A stretch of 64,000 nt of DNA from Choricystis sp. odSpoLacu1 (GCA_958009055.1 OY253651.1:310001-374000); one strand, 5' to 3'. Positions 19,541 to 29,850 are shown, counted from the stretch's first letter. The notes: generated from the sequence alone by a model not told the origin. Made by a program: numbers and translations.

Positions 19541-22264
19541 ATGCCCAAAGCCCGCAAAGCCAAACGCAAGAACGCGGGCGTCGGCGTCGACTTTGCGCGC
19601 GTCAAGCGGCGCGTCGGGCGCAAGCTGGCCCCCGCCGACAACGCCACCGACACGCGCGTCGTGGCGCGCCGGGTCACGCTCCCCGGGCAGAGCCTTGCTG
19701 AGGAGCGTGGCGTGGCTGTGAGTGAGCGCAACCTGACGTTGAAGGTGTGGTTGGAAGTGGTGGGGTGGTGGTTGGCGAAACTAAGGCCGCCGCGTCCCCC
19801 CCGTCGATGGGCGCCTCCACCCCTTCCCTCCCTCCCTTCTCTCCTCAGGAACTCATCGTCCAGCTCAACCACTATGCCGCCCGTGTGCGCAAAGACGCGC
19901 TCGTGGGCGTGGCCGAGGTGGCGACACGGCACCCGGCCGAGGTGGCCAAACAGGTGCGCAAATTGGCTTGGAATTGGTTGGCAGCTGGCGGCGCCTCCCC
20001 CGCCTCTCCTCCTCACACACACACCCACACGCACTCACACACAGGCTGGCCGTACCCTGGAAGCACTGGCCGAGCGCGCCGCCGACCCCGACCCCACCGT
20101 CCGCGCCGCGCTACCGCCCACGCTGGCCGCCGTGGCCACCGCGCTGGCCCCGGCGGGCGGGCTGACCCCCTTCATGGCGTTTTTGATGGCGCACGCACGG
20201 CGTGCGCTGACCGCCACCGACCCCGCCACCCGGCGCGACGGACTGGCGTTGGCTGCCTGTGTCGCACGGTCTGCGCCGCGCGGCGCGGCCGCGCCCCACG
20301 TTGCTGCCGCCCTGGACCAGTGTTCAGCAGCGCTGGCGACTAGGGAGAGAGCACGATCGTTAAAGGCGGGATCGATGGACGCGCTTGGGGGCGCGGTGGG
20401 GGGCGTGAAGGCGTTTTTGGAGGCAGCGTTTGTTGGTGGTGATGACACGCTCTCGCCACCCACACCCACCACTGGCGGCCCTCTCTTCGCCCGCAAATCA
20501 TGCTGGGTACAGGATACCACGTCATCATCTGCCACCACCGACCGGGCCGGCGCGACCGCGCTGTTGACGTCACTCACGGGCGCGCTGGCCGACGCGGCCG
20601 CGGGCGAAGGCGCGGCCGCGGCTGCCGTGGCGGCCGACATCATTGACTGTGCGCGCCTGATGGTGGCTGACGATCCGCCGCTGGCGACCACGCCGTCCGC
20701 GGTCGCGCTGGCGGACGCGGTGGGGGTGCGGTTGCCGGCGCCCGCGCCGGGGGGTGCGCCAACGGCCGCTGCCCTGGACTCAGCGGCCGCGCTAAACGTG
20801 TCCGCCGCCCGGTTCCTGGCCAGGATGCTGCCTCAGGATGGTGGCGCCACCCCACCTTCCTGGGCCCCCCGCTTGCTAACCTGGTGCGACGCAGTGGCCG
20901 CGCGCGGCGACGCGCTGCCGCCTCCACCCGGCACGCAGCCGCCCCCCACCCCGCTGCGCCCCCTGCCCGATGGAGATGCCACGGCCTCGTTGATGACTTG
21001 CCTGGATGCAGGCTTGATGGCTGGCGGGCGAGCCCGAGGTGCCGCACACGCTGCCGCACTCGCCTCCGTCTGCGCGCGCGCACCGCCCCCCGCGCCCGCG
21101 GGGGCGGCCGCCCTGGCGGCTCAAGCCGCCGTGCTGGTCGACCCGCGTGGCAGGCTGGTGGCTGTGGGCGAAGCCGCGGCTGCGGCCTGGGTGCGTGACC
21201 TGCCGCAGCATTTGTGGCATGCGGGGAGTGGCGCGGTGCGCGCGCGCGGTGGGCCGCGCGCGCCCGCACTAGCATCCCTAGACGCCGGCTTGAGCGCGCT
21301 GCTGGATGCGGCGCGCTATGGCGCCCCCAATGGTCCCCTGCACGCCGCCCTGGCCTCCGTCGCCGACCAGTTGGCCCCGCTGCTGGCAGCCACCGCGCCG
21401 CCGCAGAAACCCGGGGCGACACCCCGCCTGCTGCCCGGCGTGCTGGCCAAGCTGCCGCCTGCCGCAGGCCTCAAGTTTGTGGATGCGTGGCACTACCTGC
21501 CGAGCGTGCCGGCCCAGCTGGTGGCTGCAGGCGTGCTGGTGGTGGTGGGCGCGTCGTTGGCGTCGCCTGTTGGTGAGCGCGGCCTGGTGACGCTGGCGCG
21601 CCGGGTGGCGTGCGGGGACGCCGGCGTGGACGGGCGTGACCTTGATAACGCTGTTGCCACCCTGCTGGAGGGTGGTGGCGCTGGTGGCGGCGCGGTACCG
21701 CCGCTCGGGTGGGAGGTTCACTCCCGCGCGCTGTCCGCCGCGCGAGCCGTGCTGGCGGCTGCTGGGCCTGCTGCTGACACTCTGCTCGCCAACATCGCGC
21801 CAAGGCTGGTGGCGGCCATGGATGCCGACGGTGACGGCCGTGCCGCGGCGGGGTGCCTGGCTGCGGCGGCGTCTGTGGAGACACCACCGAGCGTGGTGGC
21901 GGCCGCGCTGCCGCGCGCGGTCTCTTGCTACACCCTGCTCGGTGGAGCCGCTGCTGGCGTCGACCTTGCTGTTCAAGCTCTTTCAGTTGTGCCTGCGTCA
22001 CTGGCGCAGGCGCTGCGTGAGCTCGCCAGCGGGGCTGCTGCCGCTGACGCCAGCGGCGTGACGGGCGCGGCACGCACACTGGCCGCCATCACGGCCGCAG
22101 ACGCCCTGCGCCCTGCTTTGATGAAGGCAGCTGAGGACGCCATGCCCGCCATCACGTGCCTGCGATCTCGCTGCGATGAACTGGGGGGCAGCGGTGCTGG
22201 CGTCGCGGGCATCGCCGACGCGGTCGCCGCGGCGGAAGCGGGCGTGGCGGCCGTGTTTGGTTGA
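19541..22264 (+). CDS. IPI1: Ipi1/TEX10-like subunit of the Rix1 complex
   Basis: Three exons (19541-19717, 19849-19953, 20045-22264) give 833 aa. The N-terminus MPKARKAKRKNAGVGVDFAR and the LAPADNATDT segment are hallmarks of Ipi1/TEX10. They are followed by ELIVQLNHYAARVRKDALVG and HEAT-like repeats through PDPTVRAALPP and GLTPFMAFLMAHARRAL. The long Ala-rich C-terminal half matches TEX10 in length and position but poorly in sequence. The protein is expected in the nucleolus, helping pre-60S particles mature with Rix1 and Rea1/Midasin. All introns are phase 0 with good borders. Confidence 0.85.
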   Translation: MPKARKAKRKNAGVGVDFARVKRRVGRKLAPADNATDTRVVARRVTLPGQSLAEERGVAVSERNLTLKVWLEVVGWWLAKLRPPRPPRRWAPPPLPSLPSLLRNSSSSSTTMPPVCAKTRSWAWPRWRHGTRPRWPNRCANWLGIGWQLAAPPPPLLLTHTPTRTHTQAGRTLEALAERAADPDPTVRAALPPTLAAVATALAPAGGLTPFMAFLMAHARRALTATDPATRRDGLALAACVARSAPRGAAAPHVAAALDQCSAALATRERARSLKAGSMDALGGAVGGVKAFLEAAFVGGDDTLSPPTPTTGGPLFARKSCWVQDTTSSSATTDRAGATALLTSLTGALADAAAGEGAAAAAVAADIIDCARLMVADDPPLATTPSAVALADAVGVRLPAPAPGGAPTAAALDSAAALNVSAARFLARMLPQDGGATPPSWAPRLLTWCDAVAARGDALPPPPGTQPPPTPLRPLPDGDATASLMTCLDAGLMAGGRARGAAHAAALASVCARAPPPAPAGAAALAAQAAVLVDPRGRLVAVGEAAAAAWVRDLPQHLWHAGSGAVRARGGPRAPALASLDAGLSALLDAARYGAPNGPLHAALASVADQLAPLLAATAPPQKPGATPRLLPGVLAKLPPAAGLKFVDAWHYLPSVPAQLVAAGVLVVVGASLASPVGERGLVTLARRVACGDAGVDGRDLDNAVATLLEGGGAGGGAVPPLGWEVHSRALSAARAVLAAAGPAADTLLANIAPRLVAAMDADGDGRAAAGCLAAAASVETPPSVVAAALPRAVSCYTLLGGAAAGVDLAVQALSVVPASLAQALRELASGAAAADASGVTGAARTLAAITAADALRPALMKAAEDAMPAITCLRSRCDELGGSGAGVAGIADAVAAAEAGVAAVFG

Positions 22265-22354
22265 GGAATGCTTTGTGCCCTGATTCGATTTTAAAACTCA
22301 CCCCCTGCATGCCAACAAAGAAACGCGTTCGAAACACACACACTCTTTTCTCTT

Positions 22355-22867
22355 TCATCCAATGACCGTGATGCCGGGCGCCCGCGTGCGCCGCTTGGTG
22401 GTGGCCTGCGGTGCAGCACCTCCCTCTCCTTCTCCCGCCTCTTCGCTGCCACCATCATCACTGTCAATACCGGATGATGAAGAAGATGGTGCCGGCGCAG
22501 CAGTGGGTCCATCGTCATCGGCGCCACGCGCGACCGCCGCCTCTGCCGCGCGCACCGCCGCGTCGTCCCCCAACTCCAGCACGCCCGCCGCCACGTCCAT
22601 CTCGACATGGTCAACCCCCTCGTCCACACACTCCACATTGTGGTCATCACCCCGGCCGGCCGCCACGTCGGCCGCCAGCGCGTCGTTGGCGGCGGCGAGC
22701 GCGGGCAGAAACGCGGCGACGCGCGCGGCTATGGCGCTTGGAGGCGTGGGAAACGTGGGTCCGACGGGTTGCGTGGATGGTGATGCGAGGAAGCGTTCTG
22801 TGTGTGGTGAAAGAGGTTGGGGCGTGAGTGGCTGGCAGCGTGAGGTGAGGGTCCCCGCATGCGGCAT
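22355..22867 (-). CDS. NOPCHAP1-like (DUF4598) box C/D snoRNP assembly factor
   Basis: The frame gives 170 aa from the ATG at 22867. The core IAARVAAFLPALAAANDAL, followed by an acidic stretch and VEMDVAAGVLELGDD, follows the NOPCHAP1/C12orf45 pattern (helix ending FLPxLxxAN, then an EMD-LGVLE segment). The tail is acidic and Ser-rich with a basic KRRTRA end. In animals this protein links NOP58 to the R2TP chaperone during snoRNP assembly. An upstream exon is possible because an acceptor-like CACCACACAG precedes the conserved part. It is convergent with IPI1. Confidence 0.55.
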   Translation of the reverse strand: MPHAGTLTSRCQPLTPQPLSPHTERFLASPSTQPVGPTFPTPPSAIAARVAAFLPALAAANDALAADVAAGRGDDHNVECVDEGVDHVEMDVAAGVLELGDDAAVRAAEAAVARGADDDGPTAAPAPSSSSSGIDSDDGGSEEAGEGEGGAAPQATTKRRTRAPGITVIG

Positions 22868-23253
22868 TTGCTGGCGCCGCAACCGCGGGCGTTGACGCAA
22901 GCGTCAACGCGCGCCGACCTCTCTCCCTCGCTAGTCGTGTCACATGCGTCTCGAACGTCCACGCTGGCACAGCCGACAGAGCGTTGACGGGGCAACGCAC
23001 ACGGTCTGGTGTGAAACCACATTTCGCGCTGTCACCGTTCCTGCCGCCCACACCCGCCTGCACACACGCACCCACGCTCGTGACGTGGGGCACGTCCAGC
23101 TTTTCGCGATGCATGGCTGTGTTTGTGGCGCGTAAAGGCGGCGCCTGCGAAAAAAAAGTTTTGTGTCGAAAACACAAAAAAAAAAACACGAAAAATAAAA
23201 ACACGGGTTGACGTTGGGCGGCTTGTAACTTCTCCAGGCCTCTCCTTCCGCCG
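22868..23253. promoter_or_regulatory. Divergent region NOPCHAP1-like / YchF GTPase
   Basis: The gap is 386 bp. It holds a 22-nt hairpin palindrome at 22889-22910 and an A-rich stretch at 23150-23200 directly upstream of the GTPase gene. No ORF with similarity was found. Confidence 0.45.
22889..22910. repeat. Palindrome: 10-bp arms, 2-nt loop
   Basis: Left arm GCGTTGACGC, loop AA, right arm GCGTCAACGC. It lies 22 bp outside the NOPCHAP1-like ATG on the promoter side. The core TTGAC/GTCAA resembles a W-box, but that may be chance. Confidence 0.8.
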
Positions 23254-24799
23254 ATGCTGCGCACCACACATCGCCTCACCGCCCACGTGGCGCGTGGCGC
23301 TCACCCGTCCCTGGGGCGCCCCACCCCCGGCCGCCACGCCGTGTCCGCGCTGGCCACACCCCTCCGCGCCGCGCTGGCCCCTCCCCCCGCCCCTCGCCCT
23401 GGCCTGGTGGGCGCGGTGCCGTCCAGCCGCGGCCTACGTGCCTCGTCCGCCACGGCGCGCGGGTTGAAGACGGGCATTGTGGGCCTGCCCAACGTGGGCA
23501 AGGTGGGTTGTGAGAATAAGGGAGGGAAAGGCGCGCTGCCTGGTGTCGCACAGGGTGGCCTGCTGCTGTCGAAGCTGTTGCAGACTAGAATGCGCGTTGT
23601 GGCAGGGAAGAAAGAATAGGGGAGGGCGTAGATGTGCCTGAATTGCGCGTGGCACCGACCCGAGCCGTCGTCAAAAAAACGCGTGGCGCTCACCCTCTCC
23701 CCTCCTCTCCACCAAACCCCTCTCTCAGTCCACCCTCTTCAACGCCATCACCGAGTCCGGCAAAGCCCAGGCCGCCAACTTCCCCTTCTGCACCATTGAA
23801 CTCAACGTCGGCACCGTGGCCGTGCCCGACCCCCGCCTCGACGTGCTGTCGTCCCTCTCCGGCTCCAAGGCCATCATCCCCACCTCCGTCGAGTTTGTCG
23901 ACATCGCCGGCCTTGTGAAAGGCGCATCCAAAGGAGAAGGCCTGGGCAACCAGTTCCTGGCCAACATTCGAGAGTGCGACGCTGTTGTCCATGTTGTGCG
24001 CTGTTTTGATGATGGCGACGTGATTCACGTCGCGGGGCGCGTCGACCCTGCGGACGACGCCGACGTCATCAACTTTGAGCTGGCCCTGGCTGACTATGCT
24101 CAAGTCGAGAAGCGACTGGAGAGGCTGGGCAGGGGGTCGCGCTCGAAAAGCAGGGAGGAGGCGGCCGCCCTCGACGTTGAGAAACGCGCGCTGGAGCGCG
24201 TCGCCGCCGCCCTCGAGGTCGGCACCCCCGCCCGCTCCGTGGTGCTGGCTGACGATGAAGTTGAAGCCGTGCGTGGCCTGCAACTGTTGACCGCCAAGCC
24301 CATGGTGTACGCCGCGAATGTGGCGGAGGGCGACCTGGCGACCGCGGCCGACCACCCCCATGTTGCGACTGTGCGCGCTCTGGCCGACAAGGCGGGGTCC
24401 CCCATGGTCATCGTGTCTGCCCAGGTGGAGGCGGAGCTGAGGGAGCTGGAGGCGGAGGAGGCGTCTGAGTATCTTGCCTCGCTGGGCGTGCCCGAGGGTG
24501 GCTTGGCATCGCTGATTCGGGCCACCTACTCTGCTCTCGGCCTGCAAACCTATTTCACGACGGGTGAAAAGGAGACGCGCGCCTGGACCGTGCGGGCGGG
24601 TGCCACCGCGCCCCAGGCGGCGGGGGTCATCCACACCGATTTTGAGAAGGGGTTCATTCGCGCGGAGACGGTCGCATACGACGATTATGTGCGGGAAGGC
24701 GGCCTCGCCGGCGCAAAAGAAAAGGGCAAGGTGCGGCTCGAGGGCAAGGAGTATGTGGTGGCCGAGGGGGACGTCATGAACTTCCGGTTTGCAAACTGA
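23254..24799 (+). CDS. Organellar YchF/OLA1-type GTPase
   Basis: Exons 23254-23502 and 23729-24799 encode 439 aa. The first 70 residues are an Arg/Ala/Pro/Ser-rich presequence. The G1 loop GLPNVGK-ST is split by the intron. [13 protein letters not shown], the switch [16 protein letters not shown] and the NVAE motif (in place of NKxD, typical of YchF and giving ATP/GTP dual specificity) follow, then a coiled coil and a C-terminal TGS domain ([13 protein letters not shown]). It ends [11 protein letters not shown]. The bacterial-like sequence and leader suggest a mitochondrial or plastid protein acting in ribosome or redox stress functions. Confidence 0.93.
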
Positions 24800-24868
24800 T
24801 TTTTTCGGTGGAAAACGAGGTCGGTGGAGCGATGAGAAGGGGACGGCACATTTGCGGCAGGTCTTTTT

Positions 24869-24927
24869 CGCAAAGTCCTGCCAACGACGCTGTGGAAACG
24901 CGTCGCAAAGTCCTGCGACGCGTTTCC
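24869..24927. repeat. 13-nt direct repeat plus a 13-bp-stem hairpin
   Basis: CGCAAAGTCCTGC occurs at 24869-24881 and again at 24904-24916. The second copy forms the centre of an inverted repeat: GGAAACGCGTCGC (24894-24906), an 8-nt loop, GCGACGCGTTTCC (24915-24927). It sits between the YchF stop and the CAX start. Confidence 0.8.
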
Positions 24928-25060
24928 TCTCCGCCCTCCCCACTTGCTGTTCGGAGGCGTCCTGCGCAGAGGTGCAACACACTCCCACCTCTTTATCGCG
25001 TGGCCCGCCCTAGCGTGCCTGCCCTCGCCCCTGCCTCTCTCTCCACCAACATTCGCTCGC

Positions 25061-27076
25061 ATGCCGCCCTCCACCGACGGCGCGCCGTCCGCGCCGTCGC
25101 CGGGCCGCCCCTCCGCCCCATCCCGGCGCAACACGGACCCTGCCCTGTCCCTGGTCCATGAACGCGACTCGGCCGCCGAGATGAAGCGCGACGCGAAGCG
25201 CGCGCGCGCCGCACTGCGGTCGCTGCAGAAACGGTCCTCCGTGCTACGCCTGCAGCAGGCGTCGGGCGCCCCCGACAGCGTGCCGCCGGTGGGGGAGGAT
25301 GTGAGGCGCACCGTGAGCGCGGACCAGGCCCTGGTGGCACCCTTGTTGGCAGAGGTGAGGAAGTGTTTGTGTTCTAGGTCGTTGGTGGTGTTTGGTGCCC
25401 ACCCCCTCCTGCTGCGTTGCGGCCGGTGTGGCCCGCCTTGACTGCCGCAACCTGAAGAAGAGAGCCCCCACACCATGCACACACGAAACAGCTCACTGAT
25501 TTTCCTTGCTCCCTTTTTTCTTCCCGTCACAGGCCGACGTCGCGCGCGCCGCCGCACGCGCCGCCCGCTCCTCCGCCCTGCGCCCCATCCTGTCCGAGAT
25601 GGCGGCACCATCCTTCAGGTCCACTGCCACGGCGGCAGACACCGAGACGCCCCCCCCGGGGTGGATCAACCCGCGCGCCGACGCGCTCGCCCTTCTCGAC
25701 ATCCTCACCTCCTCCCGCCTCAACGCCCTCCTCACTGCCGTCCCGCTGGGCGTGGCGTCCCACGTGGCGGGGTGGGGCGTCGTCCCCTCGTTCGCCATCA
25801 ACTTGGTGGCGCTCGTCCCTCTGGCCCTCGTCCTCGGCCAAATCACGGAAGACCTGGCCGAACGCTTTGGCGACACCATTGGCGGCCTCATCAACGCCAC
25901 CTTTGGCAATGTGGTGGAGATGATTCTGACCCTGGCCGCTCTCAAACAGGGACTGTACAGCGTCGTGTCTGCATCACTCGTTGGGTCGATTCTGTCGAAT
26001 TTGTTGCTGGTGCTGGGCTTCTGCTACCTGGTGGGCGGGCTGCGCTACCCTGAGCAGAGATTTTCGACGCTGGCGAACAAGGTGTGTGTGTTGTGCGTGT
26101 GTGTGAAAACGAGGGAGACAGAGGTGGTTTCCTCGAGCGCGTTTTGCTAATGATCCACCTTTCCCCCCATCCACCTCCCTCAGGCCTACTGTTCCCTTCT
26201 ATTCATGGCCTGCATCGCCTTGCTCGTCCCCACCGCCGCCTCCCTCATGTACAGGCACGGTGAACTGCCCTCCGCCGCCCTGCTGCCCGTGTCCCGTGCC
26301 ACGGCTGTCATCCTGATGGCCATGTACGGGCTGTACCTGTACTTCACGCTGGGAACGCATGGCGACTTGGTGGAAGAGGTGAGACGAGGAGAGAGAGAGA
26401 GAGAGAGAGAACATGGTGGCAGACGAAAAGCTGGTTGTTTAATCGACCCAACACACCCGACCTCTTCCCCCCCTTCCCCCAGGATGCCCGCGTCTCGGCC
26501 GCTGCCGCCCGCTGCCTGCCCTCCGGCCGCGTCAACGGTGCCGACGAGGAGTCAGGCCTGCCCACCTGCCTCCACGACGACGACGATTCAGACGACACGC
26601 ACGGCGGCCCCTCGATGTCGTTGCTGGGCGCGCTGGCCGCCCTCCTCCTCATCACGGTCGCCATCGCGTTCGCGTCCGAAGTGCTGTGTGCCAAGATTGA
26701 GGAGGTGGCCGCCAACATCGGCATCTCGTCCTCGTTTCTGGGGCTCGTCCTGCTGCCGATCGCGGGCAACGCGTGCGAACACATCGTGGCTGTCCAAGTC
26801 GCGGCAAAGGGCAAGATGGACCTCGCCCAATCCATCGCCCTGGGCTCCTCCCTCCAGATCGCGGTGTTTGCATTCCCCGCGGCTGTGTTGTTTGGGTGGG
26901 GCATGGGCAAGCCCTACACACTGGTCCTCGACCCGTACATCGCGCTCGTCCTCACCCTCTCCGTGACGCACGCCTACACCGCGTCCGCGGATGGCGCGTC
27001 CAACTGGTTGCTGGGGGCCCAACTGGTGGGGACATACTGCTTGATCTGCCTGCCGTTTCTGTATTTGGCCAAGTGA
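25061..27076 (+). CDS. CAX: CAX-type cation/proton exchanger
   Basis: Four exons (25061-25354, 25533-26081, 26184-26378, 26483-27076), all phase 0, give 543 aa. About 180 hydrophilic N-terminal residues with a Lys/Arg helix resemble the autoinhibitory region of plant CAX proteins. Eleven or so membrane helices follow in two halves carrying the alpha motifs GNVVEMILTLAAL and GNACEHIVAVQVAA, whose Glu residues carry Ca2+/H+. An acidic loop (DDDDSDDTHGG) joins the halves, as in CAX. It probably works in the vacuole or an acidic store, moving Ca2+ or Mn2+ against protons. Intron 3 has a GA-repeat at about 26389-26410. Confidence 0.93.
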
Positions 27077-27168
27077 TTGAGAAGAGGGGGGGGGTAATAG
27101 GGGGAAGGAGAGAGTGTTTGTTTTTGTTTTTCGTGTCAAATTTTCTTTGTTTTAGGTCACCACACAAT

Positions 27169-27849
27169 TCACGGTATCCTATCAAACGGGGCCGTGTCCT
27201 TGAAGCAAGCGTCAAACACGCGGTCCACGGCCGCCTCCGCGCCCTTGCCCCCGCCACACGCGGGGTTCATGGCGACAGAGAGCGCCGCCCTCCGCCGCGC
27301 ACACGTTTGGTGCTGCCCCCTCAGCCCCACGTTGCCGCGCAGCAGTTCGTTGGAGAAGGTGCAGTCGCCGCTCAGGGAGGCGGCCCGCACCTCGGAGCAG
27401 GCGTGGTGGTCGCAGTCGGCCCAGTCGAGCGTCGCGGCGCGGCAGTGGTCGTACGCGTGCACCAACTCGTGCGCCATGGCTTGAGTCACGTCCAGCGCGC
27501 GGGGTAGGTGGTTGTGGCACAGGACGACACCTTCTGGAGGGCGGAAGCCGCCGCCCACGGCCTCGGTGCAGGGCTCCACTTTGAAGAAGGCGCGGTCGAC
27601 GCGGCAGCCGGCCTGGGGTGTGGAGGGTGGTGGTGACGCTGAGTTGCTGCACTCCCCGCCTCTCTCTCATCACTCTGCACCACAAACATCGTCCCAACCC
27701 CTCACCTCTGCCATTTTGTCTAGCATGAAGCGCACGCGCGGGTCACGTTCGACCGCTTTGTCAACGACCGCGTCGCAGTCGGACCGCCGCATTCCCGTCC
27801 AGGCGGGGGCGGGCGTGGACGTGGATGGCTGTGTAGGTGGATCCGACAT
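27169..27849 (-). CDS. ATP23: ATP23 mitochondrial inner-membrane metalloprotease
   Basis: Exons 27706-27849 and 27169-27612 encode 195 aa. The zinc motif HELVH (residues 96-100) lies in MAHELVHAYDHCRA, and the Cys pairs around it (CRVDRAFFKVEPC, CDHHACSEVRAA) match ATP23. In yeast the enzyme processes Atp6 and helps F1Fo assembly in the intermembrane space through twin-Cys import. There is no cleavable presequence, consistent with the Mia40 route. The gene is divergent from the unknown membrane protein at 27965, with 115 bp between ATGs. Confidence 0.93.
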
Positions 27850-27964
27850 AGTGGTGGTTGTGGCACGAGGCGCGGACCGGTGGGGCGGTCGGCTAGCGAG
27901 ACGCCCGCAGTCAAATTTGTAAAGCAGCACACTTCGTTTTCTTTTTTCTGTTGCCTCTCCCGCG

Positions 27965-29485
27965 ATGCTCGCCCCGCGGCCGCACTGCGTCCCTCGGCGC
28001 CAGGTGCACGCCTGTGCAGGCCACTGTGGCCGGCCAGACCCCACACCACAGCCCCCCCCCGCGTCCGTCGCGCTAGCTGCAATCGCGGTCACCCTGCTGG
28101 CCGCCCCCCCCGCCCACGCGGGCGACGCCTGGCCCCACGGCTGGCGCAACGGGGACCGGCCTCGCCGCCACAAACGGCAGATGGGGGGTGGACGGTTTGA
28201 CTTTTTCCCTGCTGATGTGCGGAGGCTGTACCTCGGCCGCGGCGACGCCACCCGCCGCGCACCACGCACCACTGACACCGCTGCCGACGAGGCTGGCCTT
28301 ATCGACAGAGCGGCCGACAGTGCGGCCGCGATGGTGGAGGAGGCTGCGTCTGCCGCGACGCGGGTTGGGCGACTGCTGGGCCGCGCCAAAAACGCGGTCG
28401 TCCGCCGTGCCGGCGACACCGCCCCCGACTCGTTCACCATGTCTGCGTCGGCGCCCACGGCGCTGGGGGTGGACCCCACCCCGCGGCGGGGTGTCGCATC
28501 CCCGTCGCCACAGACGGTGGCCACTCTTGGTGCAGGCGTGACGATCGTCGCCGCCGTGGCTGCCGCCTTCGCTGTCGCCGCCTCCCTGCGCGCCGCCTGG
28601 ACCCGGGCCCGCCCCACCGGGCGATGGGTGCGGGACCGCAACCTGGGCGGCAAGCTGGTGTGGATGGATGGTGGGGCGGGTGTGACCCCCGCCAACCAGC
28701 GCCCGCCGCCACCCGCTGACCTGCTGCCTCTGTCGGGGGACGATTTTGTGCCGAATGAATGGGACGCGACTGCGCCCGAGGATGTGGCCCAGCCTGTGCA
28801 GCCCTCGTCATCTGGCTCCATCCTGCCGGCGTGGTGGACGCCTCCCTCATTGATGCGCACTGCCGCCGCCCGTTCCGCTGAAGCAGCCGCCGCCCCCATC
28901 CTCGCCTCCCTCCAGGAAGCCAAGCTGCAAGGCCGCGACTACGACGTTGATTCCCTCGTCGCCCTGCGCCTGGCCCTCGGCAGCACGGGTGGGCGTGCGA
29001 CCCCGCGCGCCACCAACGTTCGCGACGCCATTTTCCGCGCGGCCGCGTCGGCCGCCGCCTCTGCCGCCGCGTCCGGCTCCGGCGCAGCCGGCCTGGGCGG
29101 CGTCCTCCCCGCCTCCCTGGTGTGCGGCCTGGCGGCTGATCTGGGAGTGCCGGATGCCGACGGTGCCAACATCACACTGGCAGCCGTCGCCGCTAGGTCA
29201 CGTGCCCTCCTCGTCGACGCCGCCGCCGCCGCGCGCGCTGCGGGCGGCAACCCGGGCGCAGCCCTGCTGCCGCTAGCCTCCCTGGCCGCCCTGCTGACCG
29301 AGCTGCCGTTGGGCGAGGACGCGCCCCAAGTGCCGCTCATCGCTGCCGCGATCGGCCAGCGCGCGTCGCTGGGCGAGCGGCGCGCCCTGTTCCTCGAGTA
29401 CGGGCGGTCGGTGGATGCTGCGACGGCGCCCGTGGTGGCCGCCATGCTGGGGTTTGACGCGGGGCTGGTGATGAAGGAGTTGTGA
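27965..29485 (+). CDS. Unknown Ala-rich membrane protein, probably plastid
   Basis: A single exon gives 506 aa. The N-terminus has a Cys/Pro/Arg-rich region and then a hydrophobic stretch ending AAPPAHAGDAW, which looks like a bipartite plastid/thylakoid signal with an AxA cleavage site. A second membrane helix (about residues 180-205, ATLGAGVTIVAAVAAAFAVAA) is followed by GRWVRDRNLGGKLVWMD, an ILPAWWTPPS motif and a long helical Ala-rich domain. I recognise no family, though the RWVRDRNLGGKxVW block looks conserved rather than random. There are no introns and the codon use matches the neighbours. Confidence 0.75.
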   Translation: MLAPRPHCVPRRQVHACAGHCGRPDPTPQPPPASVALAAIAVTLLAAPPAHAGDAWPHGWRNGDRPRRHKRQMGGGRFDFFPADVRRLYLGRGDATRRAPRTTDTAADEAGLIDRAADSAAAMVEEAASAATRVGRLLGRAKNAVVRRAGDTAPDSFTMSASAPTALGVDPTPRRGVASPSPQTVATLGAGVTIVAAVAAAFAVAASLRAAWTRARPTGRWVRDRNLGGKLVWMDGGAGVTPANQRPPPPADLLPLSGDDFVPNEWDATAPEDVAQPVQPSSSGSILPAWWTPPSLMRTAAARSAEAAAAPILASLQEAKLQGRDYDVDSLVALRLALGSTGGRATPRATNVRDAIFRAAASAAASAAASGSGAAGLGGVLPASLVCGLAADLGVPDADGANITLAAVAARSRALLVDAAAAARAAGGNPGAALLPLASLAALLTELPLGEDAPQVPLIAAAIGQRASLGERRALFLEYGRSVDAATAPVVAAMLGFDAGLVMKEL

Positions 29486-29580
29486 TGGAGGGGAGGAAGG
29501 GGAGGAAACAAAAAACACAGTTATCTTTAACACAAGCCCCGCACCCCGCGCACTTCCACACAAAACATGAAACAATGGCT

Positions 29581-29850
29581 TCACTTGCCCCCTCTCTTGC
29601 GCTTGGTGTGGGCGGGCCGTCGTGCGGCGTCGCCGTCGTCCTCCCCGGCCGACACTTCTTCCTCCAGCATGTTGACCTCCTCCCCCGCGTCTGGCGCCGC
29701 GCCAGCAGCCGCCATGTGGGCCGTCAAAAAGGCGCCTGTGTCGGTTTTGAGGGCGGCAAGGGCGTCGGAGGCGAGGCCCCCGGGCGGCCGCGTCAGCGTG
29801 TGCAGCGTGGCGCCGTCCAGCTGGATGGTGGCGTCGACGGCGCCTGACAT
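29581..29850 (-). CDS. Small acidic/basic protein, unknown (possibly GON7-like)
   Basis: The frame gives 89 aa. A short ordered part (ATIQLDGATLHTLTRPPGGL, then ALAALKTDTGAFLTAHM) is followed by an acidic run (EEVNMLEEEVSAGEDDGD) and the basic tail HTKRKRGGK. Length and layout recall GON7, the disordered KEOPS subunit, but similarity is weak and the call is only a suggestion. It faces the Rtt106-domain gene across 174 bp. Confidence 0.55.
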   Translation of the reverse strand: MSGAVDATIQLDGATLHTLTRPPGGLASDALAALKTDTGAFLTAHMAAAGAAPDAGEEVNMLEEEVSAGEDDGDAARRPAHTKRKRGGK

